Under the pieces are notes generated by a model. That model had not been told where the DNA came from, made no database searches, and saw nothing but the letters and a program-made list of their open reading frames with translations. DNA of 64,000 nucleotides, taken from assembly GCA_001799575.1 (NCBI GenBank), contig MGTT01000028.1, positions 143,274 through 207,273 on the forward strand, written 5' to 3'. Position numbers and translations under genes: made by a program. Position 1 is the first letter of the stretch; each line of letters starts with the position of its first letter. This document shows positions 48,999 to 57,790 of the stretch, one piece after another. Origin of the DNA: Elusimicrobia bacterium GWA2_56_46 (lineage in GTDB: Bacteria; Elusimicrobiota; Elusimicrobia; Elusimicrobiales; UBA9959).

Positions 48999-50848
48999 TT
49001 TCTTTTGGATTTCTTGAATTCCCTTTCCAGCAGATCCAGCAGGGAGGAATACTTCTCGATCATATCTTTGACCTCCCGCGGCCCGGCCCCGCCCGGAGAA
49101 AAATGCGCGGCTTCCAGCTTTTCCCAGAGATCCCTGATCTCGGCCAGGGAATGTTCGCCTATGTCCGGGAATTTTTCCCTGAGCAGGGAAAGCGCGCGTT
49201 TCATCGTCAGGCCGCTCGCTTTAAGGCCGGACTTGCCGTGCAGATAGGCCAGCAGGGAATCATAAAGGAGAGGAGCCGCTTCTTGGGGCCGGCCGGCGGC
49301 GAGTTTTTCCGCGGCGGCGGCGAGGCCTGCGCGCGCGGCCCCGCCGGCTTTCCTGAAGCGGAAGAGCAGCGGGTTTTTGAGACGGGAATCGTTGAGGCGC
49401 GCCAGCCAGAGGCTTAAAAGCACGGCCGCCGCCGGAAACAGATTAAGCCAGAGGGGCAGGGCGGAGACGCGGCCGGCGGCCGCCGCCAGGAGCGGAGGAA
49501 CGGCCCTGTCGCTAACGTAGCGGATATCGGAAGCCAGCGGGGTTATGCCGGCCGGCTGTCCGCCGTGGGCGAAAGAGAAATTCTTCCCCTCCCCGTCGCC
49601 TTTTTTCACCAGCAGTTCGAACGGCCCGGCCGTCAGTTCCCTGTAAGACCTGGTTTGCGGATCCAGGAAAGAGAAGCGTATCGGGGGGATGATCCGCCTG
49701 CCTTCGGTTTTCGGGATAAGGATGGTGGTGAAAGTCTTTTTCCCGCCGATGACGTCTCCGGTTTTGGAGATATCCAGCGAGCTCATCGTGTCGTAGACCT
49801 TGAAGTCCGGCATATCCGGGAGTTTCGGGGCGGTGAGGATCTTGAGGTTGCCTTTGCCGGCCACGGTTACTGACAGGTTCAGGGCTTCCCCGGTCTTGAT
49901 CTCTTTATGATCCGGCCCGGCGGAGAGCGTAAAATTTCCCACGGCGCCGTTGAACGACGGCGGCGCGCCCGCGGGGAGCGGCAGGATCCTGATCTCGACG
50001 GGGTTGCTGGCGACCCGCCGGGTCTCGCCCTGACCGGCGCTCATGGAAAAGAACTGCTGGAAAAAGTTTGGGTCGAACGGGTCTATCGCGCTCTCGCTGT
50101 GGATCTGGGCCACTACCGAGGCGGGGTTGACGGAGGCCCTGCCCTCTTCTATTCCAAAGAGCGCCGTCTTTATCTCGCTGTAGGAGTAGCGCGCGCCTTT
50201 TACTACGGTTTCGCCGTTCCTGACCGGAGGCAGATCCTCGGAGATGAGGTTCTTGAACTGCGGAGGGACATACTGCGGGTTGGAGGTCAGCGGCACCGCG
50301 GTGTAGAACCTTATGGTCAGGTTTATCTGCTCATTGGGATAGGCGGCTTTTTTGTCGGTTTCGGCGGTCAGGTAGAGCAGATCTTCCGGTTTCATGGCGG
50401 TCCGGGTCTCGGCGGACGAGGGCTGCCTCCGGGCCGGTCTGCCGGACTGATCCGTCCCGGGCGGATGGGCCGTCGCGGCGGCCTTTGTCACCGTGATCTC
50501 TATTTCCTGCGTGAGATATTTCTCCTTGCCGTTAAAGACAGAGATGGGAGGGATCTTCTGTTTGCCTATAAATCTGGGCGAGAGGATGTAGGTAAAGGCG
50601 ACCGAGGTGCTTATCTTTCCGTTTATAATAGAGATGTTCTGGCTCCGGCCGGAGGAGTAGACGTTGAAGTTGTCCATCCTGGGGAGGGCGGGTTCGGGGA
50701 CGGAGGCGGAGTCGCCGGTGACGGTGAGTGTGAGGTAAAGGCTGTCGTTGATCTCGACGGTCGTCTTGTCGGTTTCCGCGGAGATGGAGAGGGCGGCGGA
50801 GGCGGGCCGCGCCGAGAGGAATGTTAACGCAACGGCCGCGAAAGTCAT
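48995..50848 (-). CDS. batD: BatD-like oxygen tolerance protein
   Basis: From ATG 50848 the 617-residue protein has a signal peptide (1-20) followed by long immunoglobulin-like beta domains (PEPALPRMDNFNVYSSGRSQ, ISPRF-like IPPISVFNG blocks repeated), a transmembrane helix near 500, and a helical C-terminal domain. The longest frame begins 54 codons earlier, but that part is translated from the palindromic repeat at 50870-51003 and was rejected. BatD is thought to be the inner-membrane anchored periplasmic member of the Bat complex. It overlaps batE and lies 289 bases behind the batB/C gene. Confidence 0.85.
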   Translation of the reverse strand: MTFAAVALTFLSARPASAALSISAETDKTTVEINDSLYLTLTVTGDSASVPEPALPRMDNFNVYSSGRSQNISIINGKISTSVAFTYILSPRFIGKQKIPPISVFNGKEKYLTQEIEITVTKAAATAHPPGTDQSGRPARRQPSSAETRTAMKPEDLLYLTAETDKKAAYPNEQINLTIRFYTAVPLTSNPQYVPPQFKNLISEDLPPVRNGETVVKGARYSYSEIKTALFGIEEGRASVNPASVVAQIHSESAIDPFDPNFFQQFFSMSAGQGETRRVASNPVEIRILPLPAGAPPSFNGAVGNFTLSAGPDHKEIKTGEALNLSVTVAGKGNLKILTAPKLPDMPDFKVYDTMSSLDISKTGDVIGGKKTFTTILIPKTEGRRIIPPIRFSFLDPQTRSYRELTAGPFELLVKKGDGEGKNFSFAHGGQPAGITPLASDIRYVSDRAVPPLLAAAAGRVSALPLWLNLFPAAAVLLSLWLARLNDSRLKNPLLFRFRKAGGAARAGLAAAAEKLAAGRPQEAAPLLYDSLLAYLHGKSGLKASGLTMKRALSLLREKFPDIGEHSLAEIRDLWEKLEAAHFSPGGAGPREVKDMIEKYSSLLDLLEREFKKSKRK

Positions 50849-50869
50849 AAGGTAACGCCTGGCTGATGA

Positions 50870-51003
50870 GCTTTGGGTTAAAGAACCGCAGGATAGTAAA
50901 GTCGGGGGCCTGTCGGCGGGCAGCCTTTTTGCTTCCCTCAGGGGCCTGCGGGACAAAAAGGCTGCCCGCCGCCACCCCTCCAGTAAACTTTCGCACATGA
51001 TGG
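50870..51003 (-). repeat. Covarying palindromic repeat, copy 2
   Basis: Perfect 17-bp inner arms GGCGGGCAGCCTTTTTG (50915-50931) and its complement (50954-50970). Flanks: CCGCAGGATAGTAAAG-CGGGGGCCTG on the left and GCCACCCCTCCA then TTTCGCACATGATGG on the right. The coding frame of batD runs through it, giving a false N-terminal extension. Confidence 0.85.
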
Positions 51004-51137
51004 TTTTCACGTTTTCAATATCCCCGGCGCCATTCTAAGATGTAGGATCTTTAATCCCACCCAAGTTATTACTTGAATTACCCGCCCTATTATTAACTTC
51101 AATTGCTCTTCGCGCTTTACTTACTACCATCGGCCGG

Positions 51138-52892
51138 TTACCAATCTTTGCCCGAGGCGGGGTCTTTCTTACGGGGCTGGTTGGTGAAGCGGGCGTTCAT
51201 CATATCCTTGTTGGCGGAGGATTTTTCCTTTTCTTTCATCAGTTCCAGCAGTTTGTCCGCGGCCTGGCGGGCCGCTTCCTTTTTTTTCTGTTCTTCCTGT
51301 TTTTTAGAGTCCGCCTGATCCTTTTTATCCTGGTCCGTTCCCCCGCTTTTGTTGTCCGGTTTCTGCTGCTGGTCTTTCTTTTTCTGGTCCTGTTTATTAT
51401 TTTTATTATTGCACTGGTTCTGTTTCTGCTGTTCGAGGGCTTTTTGGAGATTATACTTGGCGTTCTGATTGTTTGGGGCGGCCAGTATCGCTTCGCGGTA
51501 TTTCGCTATGGCTTTCGGCAGTTCGGAGTTTTTGAAATAGGCGTTCCCGGCGTTATAGTCCGCGGCGCTTTTGAGTTTGGGGTTTTTGGCGGCTTCTTCG
51601 AATTCTCCGGCCGCTTTCCCGTAATCTTCCATGCGGTAATAGGCCGCGCCCCGGTTGAATACCATCTTTTTGTTCTTTGGGCTTTTCTCCAGGGCCTTCG
51701 AGTAATACTCGTAGGATTTCGGGAAGTCTTTTCTGGCGTAGGCGGAATTGCCCCGGCGCGCCAGGCTTTCCGCCGAAGCCGCGCCGGCGGCGCGCGGCTG
51801 GAGCGCGGAAAGAGCCAAAGCGGCGAGCAGCGCCGCCGCCGGCGCTTTGCGGAAGCGGGAAAGGAATTTTTTGAGGAATGGAGGCGCGGCGAATCCTTTT
51901 TCCATGAACATAAATTCTATCAAAAACAGGAGTAAAGCGAGGAACAGCGGTATCTGGTAGCGGTTCTTGTAGGCGGCCCGGCCGAAACCTTTGGTCTTGG
52001 ACATGGCTATTCTGCCCACCGTGGAGCGTATCTCTTCGGCCGCGGCGTCCGGGTCTCCGCCGTAACGGATATATTCGGCCCCGGTTTTCTGCGCTATCCT
52101 GAGGAGCGTGGCTTCGTCCAGGCGCGTAACCACCGTTTTGCCGGTCTCGTCTTTCTTGTATCCCGTTGTATTTCCGGCCTGGTCCGCCACGGGGATCAGT
52201 TCACCCTCCATTTTGCCTACGCCCACGGTGAAGATCTTCAGGTTGGCGGCCGCGGCCGAATTCAGCGCCTCGTCCACTTTGCCCGCCAGGTCTTCTCCGT
52301 CGGTGATAAGCACCAGCACTTTCTGGCCGGAATAGCCGCCCAGCATGCGTTCGGCGGCGGTTATAGCGGAAGAGAGATCCGTGCCGGGCACTGGCAGGAT
52401 GCCGGGCGCCAGGTAGGAGAGGAAATATTTTACGGCGTCCGAGTCGGTGGTCAGGGGGCATTGGACATAGGCGTCGCCGCTGAACGCTATTATTCCCAGC
52501 CGGTAGTCCTGGAATTTATCCGCGATCGAGTTCAGCAGGAGTTTGGCGTTCTCTATCCGGGAAGGCTTGATGTCTTTCGCGCCCATGGAGAAAGAGGTGT
52601 CCACGGCCACCACCAGGCTGCCGTTCAGGTCCGCTAAGGGAGACATTTCCATGCCCCACTGCGGTCCCCCGGCTGCCGCCGCCAGGAAAGCGAGCGCCGC
52701 CAGGTAGAGCCGATCCCGGATCCGTTTCCGGGACAGGGCTTTTTCACCCGAGAGCAGGGAAAGCCGGCTGTCGTCCATGAGTTCCCGGGCCGCGCGCGCG
52801 GAAGCGGCCCGCGCCCTGAAATAGAAGAACACCAGAGCGGCGAAGCCCGCCAGGAGCCAGAGGAGTTCTATCGGATATCTAAAAAGTTCCAT
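51138..52892 (-). CDS. batB: BatB/BatC-like fusion: VWA domain plus TPR
   Basis: A 584-residue membrane protein. Two N-terminal helices (8-26 and 60-76) flank the start of a von Willebrand A domain whose metal site reads AVDTSFSMG at 96-104. A third helix near 320-337 precedes TPR motifs (375-480; YYSKALEKSPKNKKMVFNRG) and a long Gln/Asn/Lys-rich tail. In many genomes the VWA part (BatB) and TPR part (BatC) are separate; here they are one. ATG 52892 is used; GTG 52898 is six bases earlier. It is 11 bases downstream of batA. Confidence 0.88.
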   Translation of the reverse strand: MELFRYPIELLWLLAGFAALVFFYFRARAASARAARELMDDSRLSLLSGEKALSRKRIRDRLYLAALAFLAAAAGGPQWGMEMSPLADLNGSLVVAVDTSFSMGAKDIKPSRIENAKLLLNSIADKFQDYRLGIIAFSGDAYVQCPLTTDSDAVKYFLSYLAPGILPVPGTDLSSAITAAERMLGGYSGQKVLVLITDGEDLAGKVDEALNSAAAANLKIFTVGVGKMEGELIPVADQAGNTTGYKKDETGKTVVTRLDEATLLRIAQKTGAEYIRYGGDPDAAAEEIRSTVGRIAMSKTKGFGRAAYKNRYQIPLFLALLLFLIEFMFMEKGFAAPPFLKKFLSRFRKAPAAALLAALALSALQPRAAGAASAESLARRGNSAYARKDFPKSYEYYSKALEKSPKNKKMVFNRGAAYYRMEDYGKAAGEFEEAAKNPKLKSAADYNAGNAYFKNSELPKAIAKYREAILAAPNNQNAKYNLQKALEQQKQNQCNNKNNKQDQKKKDQQQKPDNKSGGTDQDKKDQADSKKQEEQKKKEAARQAADKLLELMKEKEKSSANKDMMNARFTNQPRKKDPASGKDW

Positions 52893-52903
52893 AACCACTT
52901 TCC

Positions 52904-53887
52904 CTACGGTATAGTCCTCAAGTAAGTCTTTTCCAAAATAAAAATGAGGGACGCGAGGACCAGGGCCGGTATCAGGAAAAGCAGATACAGGTCGGTATAG
53001 TCCACCAGCGTTTTTACCTCGAACCTGGTTTTTTCAAGGGCGTCTATCTTTTCGTATATTTTCCGCAGTTCCAGGAAGTTCCCCGCCCTGTAGAACTCTC
53101 CTCCCGTTGTCGCCGCCACTTCCATAAGCGTGGCTTCGTCCAGATCGTCGTTTATGGCCGCGTAGGGCTGTATGGGGTTTCCGGTGGGGATCCGGGCCGG
53201 GCCCTTTGTCGCCGTGCCTATAGCGTAGATCTTGATGCCGTAGGCCAGGGCGGTTTTCGCCGCCATCACGGGGTCGGTGATCGTGCCTACGTTGGAGCGG
53301 CCGTCCGTCAGGAGAATAATGAGCTTGCTTTTGGCCTTGCTGTTTTTGAGGTGGTTGACGGCGGTGATAAGGGCGTCGCCTATGGCCGTGCCGTCCGCCC
53401 TGGTCATATTGATCGAAGCGGAATTCAGCAGCTCCAGCAGGGACTGGTAATCCAGGGTGAGCGGGCAGGAGAGCACCGCCACGCCGCCGAAGATCAGCAT
53501 GCCTATGCGGTCGTTGGCGCGGCGATGGATGAAATCGGCCGCCGCGGCCTTGGCGGCGTCCAGCCTGTTGTAGGGAGTGAAATCTTCGGCGGCCATGCTG
53601 TATGAGGTATCCAGACACAGCATTATGTCCACGCCTTCTGCGGGAGGGAGTTCGCTCCTTTCCACCTTTTGGGGGCGGGCCAGGGCTAACGCAAGCAGCA
53701 ACAGGACTATGACCCTTCCCCAGAAAGGCAGATACCGGAACAGCAGAGTGCGCCCGGTTTCCCGGATGGGCAGGGACGCGGGCAGTTTGAGCGCAGCCAG
53801 GCGCCGGGAACCCATGCTTCGGGCGGCGGCCGCCAGCAGCAGGATGACGGGGATGAGCGTCAGGATATAGGGATGCCGGAAAGTCAT
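52904..53887 (-). CDS. batA: BatA-like VWA protein
   Basis: A 327-residue membrane protein: N-terminal helix (8-24) and second helix (55-73), a VWA domain with MIDAS motif CLDTSYSM at 91-98 and IILLTDGRSNVGTI, then a C-terminal helix (about 300-320). This is the typical BatA architecture. The MIDAS suggests metal-dependent binding of a partner, perhaps BatB. Its start overlaps the previous gene's stop by 4 bases. Cellular role: Bat complex at the inner membrane. Confidence 0.9.
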   Translation of the reverse strand: MTFRHPYILTLIPVILLLAAAARSMGSRRLAALKLPASLPIRETGRTLLFRYLPFWGRVIVLLLLALALARPQKVERSELPPAEGVDIMLCLDTSYSMAAEDFTPYNRLDAAKAAAADFIHRRANDRIGMLIFGGVAVLSCPLTLDYQSLLELLNSASINMTRADGTAIGDALITAVNHLKNSKAKSKLIILLTDGRSNVGTITDPVMAAKTALAYGIKIYAIGTATKGPARIPTGNPIQPYAAINDDLDEATLMEVAATTGGEFYRAGNFLELRKIYEKIDALEKTRFEVKTLVDYTDLYLLFLIPALVLASLIFILEKTYLRTIP

Positions 53888-54855
53888 TGTTTCCCCCCCT
53901 CTTCCGCCGCCGGCGGTGCCGCGTTTTCCGCCCGCCGGTTGAAGAATAAGAGAAGGTCTTTCAGGGAAGCGACGGCGTCGTCGCGCTCTTTTTCGCCCGG
54001 TCTGAATCTGGCGAATTTTACCAGGTCGGCGCTTTCCAGCAGTTCCCTTGTCCTGATAACGGTCTTTATATCGGCCCCGGTCCGGCGCAGTTCCCGGGTG
54101 ATATCGTTCGTGGTCAGCAGCTCCGCCTTTATGGCGAACTGCGCGTCCAGGTAGCCGCGGAAGATATCCGCAAGGCGGCTGTAAAATTCTTTGATCCGGC
54201 CTTCCGCCCAGATGCCGGAAGCGGTAAGTTCGGCCAGGGCGGCGGAGGCTTTTTCGTAAGGAGAGCGGAGATCGGGCGCGCTTTCGGGACCGGAGGAGGC
54301 CGCGGCGTTTATCGCCGCTTTATACCGTCTGTAAAGGAACCAGGCCGCGGCCGCCGCTGCCGCGAGGCCAGCCAGCAGCCATAGCCAGGGGATGAATTTA
54401 AAGGGCGGAGAGATGTCCCTGATGCCTTCCTGCCCGGTTTTCCCGGCGAAAAGCGGCAGTATCTCAAGTGCGAACGGCGGGCTTTTCGCCTGTTTCTCTT
54501 CCGCGCCGGCCGTCAGGAGCCATGTTATCTCAGGAAAAGTGCTGACGCCGATGTCGAAAGCGGCGGCCTCCAGCTCGAAGACCCCGGTTTTCAGCGCGCC
54601 GTCCGCCCTTTCGGAAACTTTTTTGATTTTCAGGAGCGAGAAAATTTCGTTGGAAAAAGCGGCGGTGTCCGGCCTCACGGAATAAGCGGCCGGGCGGGTG
54701 AGTTCGAGGCGGATCGTGAAAGATTCGGCGAGTTTCGGTTTATTTGCGGGCGGAGCGAGTTTGAAAGACACCGTCAGGTCGTTCTCTTTCGCCCCGGCGT
54801 ATCCGCCGGACAGCAGGAGCGCCGCCAGGAACGCATATTTCAGAAAGCGCGTCAT
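53884..54855 (-). CDS. Bat operon membrane protein (DUF4381-like)
   Basis: A 323-residue protein with a signal peptide (1-22), a beta-rich periplasmic domain (25-150), one transmembrane helix (about 155-172) and a cytoplasmic helical domain containing GRIKEFYSRLADIFRGYLDAQF and TTNDITRELRR. Proteins of this layout occur between DUF58 and BatA genes and resemble DUF4381. The C-terminal part may contact MoxR. It overlaps both neighbours by 4 bases. Function unknown beyond operon membership. Confidence 0.75.
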   Translation of the reverse strand: MTRFLKYAFLAALLLSGGYAGAKENDLTVSFKLAPPANKPKLAESFTIRLELTRPAAYSVRPDTAAFSNEIFSLLKIKKVSERADGALKTGVFELEAAAFDIGVSTFPEITWLLTAGAEEKQAKSPPFALEILPLFAGKTGQEGIRDISPPFKFIPWLWLLAGLAAAAAAAWFLYRRYKAAINAAASSGPESAPDLRSPYEKASAALAELTASGIWAEGRIKEFYSRLADIFRGYLDAQFAIKAELLTTNDITRELRRTGADIKTVIRTRELLESADLVKFARFRPGEKERDDAVASLKDLLLFFNRRAENAAPPAAEEGGKQ

Positions 54856-55742
54856 CTCCGTATCTTCCTTTCGCGTTTTTTGAAAAATTTAACCACAGGG
54901 CCGTAGATATCCCCCGCCGGATCCACGAGGATCCAGTCGGCGCCGGCGCTTTTGAAAGTCCGCGCCACGGCCCTGGAAGCTTCCGCCCGGTCGGCCGCGT
55001 ACCTGGCCAGGAAATCGGGGGACGAGAGATCCGCCAGGAACGGAACGGCGCCGGCGTCTTCCAGGAGCTCGGCGTTCAGGAGGCCGCCGATTTTCGGCAG
55101 CGTCCGTTCCAGCCTGTCCTCCACCATTACCGGTATGAGGTCGTGCCTGACGGCGGTGCGCCGCAGGGCCTTTTCATAGCCGGAGTCGTTGAAATCCGAG
55201 ATCAGGATTATTATGCCTCTGCGCTTCATCAGGCGGTTGACCGTGTCCAGCGCCCGGGCCACCGAAGTCCCCCGTTCGCGCGGGGAATAGGCCAGGATCT
55301 CCCGGATGATGCGCAGGATATGGTTTTTACCTTTCCGGGGCGGGATATAGAGCTCCGGCCCGTCGGTAAATACCAGCAGCCCGGTCTTGTCGTTATTCTT
55401 GAGCGCCGAGAAAGCGAACATGGCGCCCAGTTCGGCGGCCGCCTCGTTCTTGGCTTTGGTTCCGCTGCCGAAGAACTGCGAGGCGGACATATCGCACACG
55501 ATCATGAGCGTGAGTTCGCGCTCTTCCACGAAGCGTTTGACGAAAGGCCTGGCGTAACGCGCGGTCACGTTCCAGTCGATGGTGCGGACATCGTCGCCCG
55601 GCACATATTCCCTTACCTCGGCGAATTCCATGCCGCGCCCTTTGAAGACGCTCTGGTACTCTCCGGCAAAGGTCTCGCTGACCAGCCGGCCGGTCTTGAT
55701 CTCTATCTGGCGGACTTTTTTAAGGATTTCCGCGGTGTTCAT
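54852..55742 (-). CDS. DUF58 protein of the Bat operon
   Basis: A 296-residue cytoplasmic DUF58 protein. The family block VREYVPGDDVRTIDWNVTARY is at about 43-63, followed by LTLMIVCDMSASQFFGSG, a VWA-like metal site with DMSAS, and RGIIILISDFNDSGYEKALRR. DUF58 proteins usually sit directly behind MoxR, as here, and are thought to be its partners. The gap to moxR (115 bases) is filled by the hairpin repeat at 55751. Start ATG; the stop overlaps the next gene by 4 bases. Confidence 0.9.
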   Translation of the reverse strand: MNTAEILKKVRQIEIKTGRLVSETFAGEYQSVFKGRGMEFAEVREYVPGDDVRTIDWNVTARYARPFVKRFVEERELTLMIVCDMSASQFFGSGTKAKNEAAAELGAMFAFSALKNNDKTGLLVFTDGPELYIPPRKGKNHILRIIREILAYSPRERGTSVARALDTVNRLMKRRGIIILISDFNDSGYEKALRRTAVRHDLIPVMVEDRLERTLPKIGGLLNAELLEDAGAVPFLADLSSPDFLARYAADRAEASRAVARTFKSAGADWILVDPAGDIYGPVVKFFKKRERKIRR

Positions 55743-55750
55743 AAATTTAG

Positions 55751-55850
55751 CGAGGGTTAGAAGGTTCGAAGGTTGGAGGGTTGGAAGAAGGAAATTCCTT
55801 TAAAAAGTTTTTCCCTCTAACCTTCTAATCCTCAAACCCTCTAACCCTCG
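55751..55850. repeat. GGTTRGA minisatellite forming a long hairpin, copy 2
   Basis: CGAGGGTTAGAAGGTT at the left end and AACCCTCTAACCCTCG at the right end are near-complementary, with GAAGGTTGGAGGG units inside. Same arrangement as copy 1 at 23049. It lies between moxR and the DUF58 gene. Confidence 0.8.
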
Positions 55851-55857
55851 TTGTTCC

Positions 55858-56847
55858 CTAAGGCACTTCTATGGCTTCGAATATGGTGTTCAGCACGGTT
55901 TCGGAATTAACGTTCTCGGCCTCGGCCTCGTACGTCATCAGAACGCGGTGGCGCATGACGTCCAGGCCCACGGCCTTGATGTCTTCCGGCGTCACGTAGC
56001 CGCGGCCCTGGATAAAGGCGTAGGCTTTGGCTGCCTGCACCAGGAAGATGGTGGCCCGGGGGCTCGCCCCGTAGAGGATCCACGGCTTGATCTTTTCCAG
56101 GGAATACTTTTCCGGGACGCGGGTAGCCTGGACCAGATCCAGGACGTAATTTTTGATCTTGTCGTCTACATAGATCCCGTCGGCGGTCTCACGGGCTTTG
56201 AGGATCTGTTCGGCCTGAATTACACGGGCTGGCGCCGGGATATGCTGGCGGGCCATGGTGTCGAGGATGCGGCTTTCCTCGGTTTTAGAAGGATAGGTGA
56301 TGTTGATCTTCAGCATGAAGCGGTCTATCTGGGCTTCCGGCAGGGGATAGGTGCCTTCCTGCTCTATGGGGTTCTGGGTCGCGAGCACCATGAAAAGCTC
56401 CGGCAGACGGTGGGTGGTGTCGGAAATGGTCACCTGGCGCTCCTGCATCGCTTCCAGCAGCGCGCTCTGCACCTTGGCGGGGGCGCGGTTTATCTCGTCG
56501 GCCAGCAGGATATTGGTGAAGACAGGGCCTTTTTTAACGGAAAAAGCGCCGTCCTTGGGATTAAAGATCATGGTGCCGATGATATCGGCCGGCAGGAGGT
56601 CGGGCGTGAACTGTATGCGCTGGAAAGCGGCCGAGACCGTCTGCGCGAGAGTTTTGACCGCGAGGGTCTTGGCCAGGCCCGGCACGCCTTCGACCAGGAT
56701 GTGGCCGTTGGCCAGCAGGCCCACGATGAGGCCGTTGACCAGGTCTTCCTGGCCGACGATGATCTTCGCGATCTCCTTTTTCAGGTCGTGCACAAAAACG
56801 CTTTCCGCCTGTATTTTTTTGCCGAGCTGCGAGATTTCAGAGTCCAT
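55858..56847 (-). CDS. MoxR-family AAA+ ATPase
   Basis: A 329-residue AAA+ ATPase. Walker A GVPGLAKT at 54-61, Walker B LLADEINRAP near 113-122, sensor block FMVLATQNPIEQEGTYPLPEAQIDRF and arginine-finger area SPRATIFLVQAAKAYAF all match MoxR. MoxR ATPases act as chaperones or activators of VWA-domain proteins; here the likely clients are BatA, BatB and the DUF58 protein encoded downstream. 37 bases separate it from the HEAT-repeat gene. Confidence 0.93.
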   Translation of the reverse strand: MDSEISQLGKKIQAESVFVHDLKKEIAKIIVGQEDLVNGLIVGLLANGHILVEGVPGLAKTLAVKTLAQTVSAAFQRIQFTPDLLPADIIGTMIFNPKDGAFSVKKGPVFTNILLADEINRAPAKVQSALLEAMQERQVTISDTTHRLPELFMVLATQNPIEQEGTYPLPEAQIDRFMLKINITYPSKTEESRILDTMARQHIPAPARVIQAEQILKARETADGIYVDDKIKNYVLDLVQATRVPEKYSLEKIKPWILYGASPRATIFLVQAAKAYAFIQGRGYVTPEDIKAVGLDVMRHRVLMTYEAEAENVNSETVLNTIFEAIEVP

Positions 56848-56884
56848 ATATCCTCCTTGTCAACGGGCAGGCCGCCCTGCCCGG

Positions 56885-57508
56885 TTAATTTACCGTGAAA
56901 AGCGGACGTTTAACCAGTTCCTTGATCTGCTGTTCCTTGTTGGCCTCGATGTCGCCGCGGACGCGGTTAACGGCCTCGATGGATTTCAGCCTGACCTCCT
57001 CGTCGTAATCTTTCATCCCTTTGTTGAGAACCAGGATAGCTTCCTTATTGGAGAAACCGCCGATGGCTTCCACGGCCAGCAGCCTGGTGTTTTTATCATA
57101 ATCGTTCATGGCTTCGGAGAGGAGGGCCAGGCTGAGCTTGCTCTTGTCTTTCGCGATCATCGCGATGAGACGTTTTTTAACGCCGGTATCGGTTTCTTCC
57201 TGCAGCATACGTTTTATTACGGAAGGGGCCTGCTCGTCCTGGAGTTCCCACAGGAGTTCTATGGCCGCGAAACGCACCTTTTCGTTGGAGTCCGAGGCCA
57301 GAGTCCGCAGGGTCTGCAGGGTTTGCATGGAAAACTGTATGACGTGTTCTTTTTCCGGTCTTACGGGCAGAGGCATTTCTTCTATCGCTTTGATCTGTTC
57401 CTGCTTCGTCTTGTCCGCCGCCGCTTTCCGGCGCGCCTCCATTCCGCGCTGATTGACGAGGTAGTAGATGCCTGCGATGAAGACGAGAAGCATTAAGAAC
57501 CATTTCAT
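56885..57508 (-). CDS. Membrane-anchored HEAT-repeat protein
   Basis: From ATG 57508 (AAAGGAT upstream) a 207-residue protein with one N-terminal helix (2-18), a Lys/Glu-rich linker and five to six HEAT-like repeats such as TLRTLASDSNEKVRFAAIELLWELQ and KDYDEEVRLKSIEAVNRV. The longest frame starts at 57670 but its extra 54 residues are translated from the palindromic repeat at 57601-57710 and were rejected. First gene of the Bat transcript. A scaffold role is inference. Confidence 0.75.
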   Translation of the reverse strand: MKWFLMLLVFIAGIYYLVNQRGMEARRKAAADKTKQEQIKAIEEMPLPVRPEKEHVIQFSMQTLQTLRTLASDSNEKVRFAAIELLWELQDEQAPSVIKRMLQEETDTGVKKRLIAMIAKDKSKLSLALLSEAMNDYDKNTRLLAVEAIGGFSNKEAILVLNKGMKDYDEEVRLKSIEAVNRVRGDIEANKEQQIKELVKRPLFTVN

Positions 57509-57600
57509 GTGGATATCCTTTGGCCCGAGATTAAAAAGACGTTCGGCGCGTACAGTTATTAAATCAATTTTTCCCCGTCCGTTCAACTGCGTAAGGAGAT

Positions 57601-57710
57601 GCCGGGGCTGCCAGTTCGGGGGCCTGTCGATGGGCAGCCTTTTTGCTTCCTTCGGCTGCCTGCAGGACAAAAAGGCTGCCCATCGCCACCCCTCCAGCTA
57701 TACCCCCGGC
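57601..57710 (+). repeat. Covarying palindromic repeat, copy 3
   Basis: Outer arms GCCGGGG (57601-57607) and CCCCGGC (57704-57710); 18-bp perfect inner arms CGATGGGCAGCCTTTTTG (57628-57645) and complement (57668-57685). Flanks contain AGTTCGGGGGCCTGTCG and CGCCACCCCTCCA plus TATAC. Compared with copy 1, the arms differ at both levels yet still pair. Confidence 0.85.
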
Positions 57711-57790
57711 ACTTTTGTCGATCATTTGCTAAAATAAACAAGATAGGAGTCGCAAAAGTCGGCCCGGAAGATTCAGTGGAGCCCTGGTTT

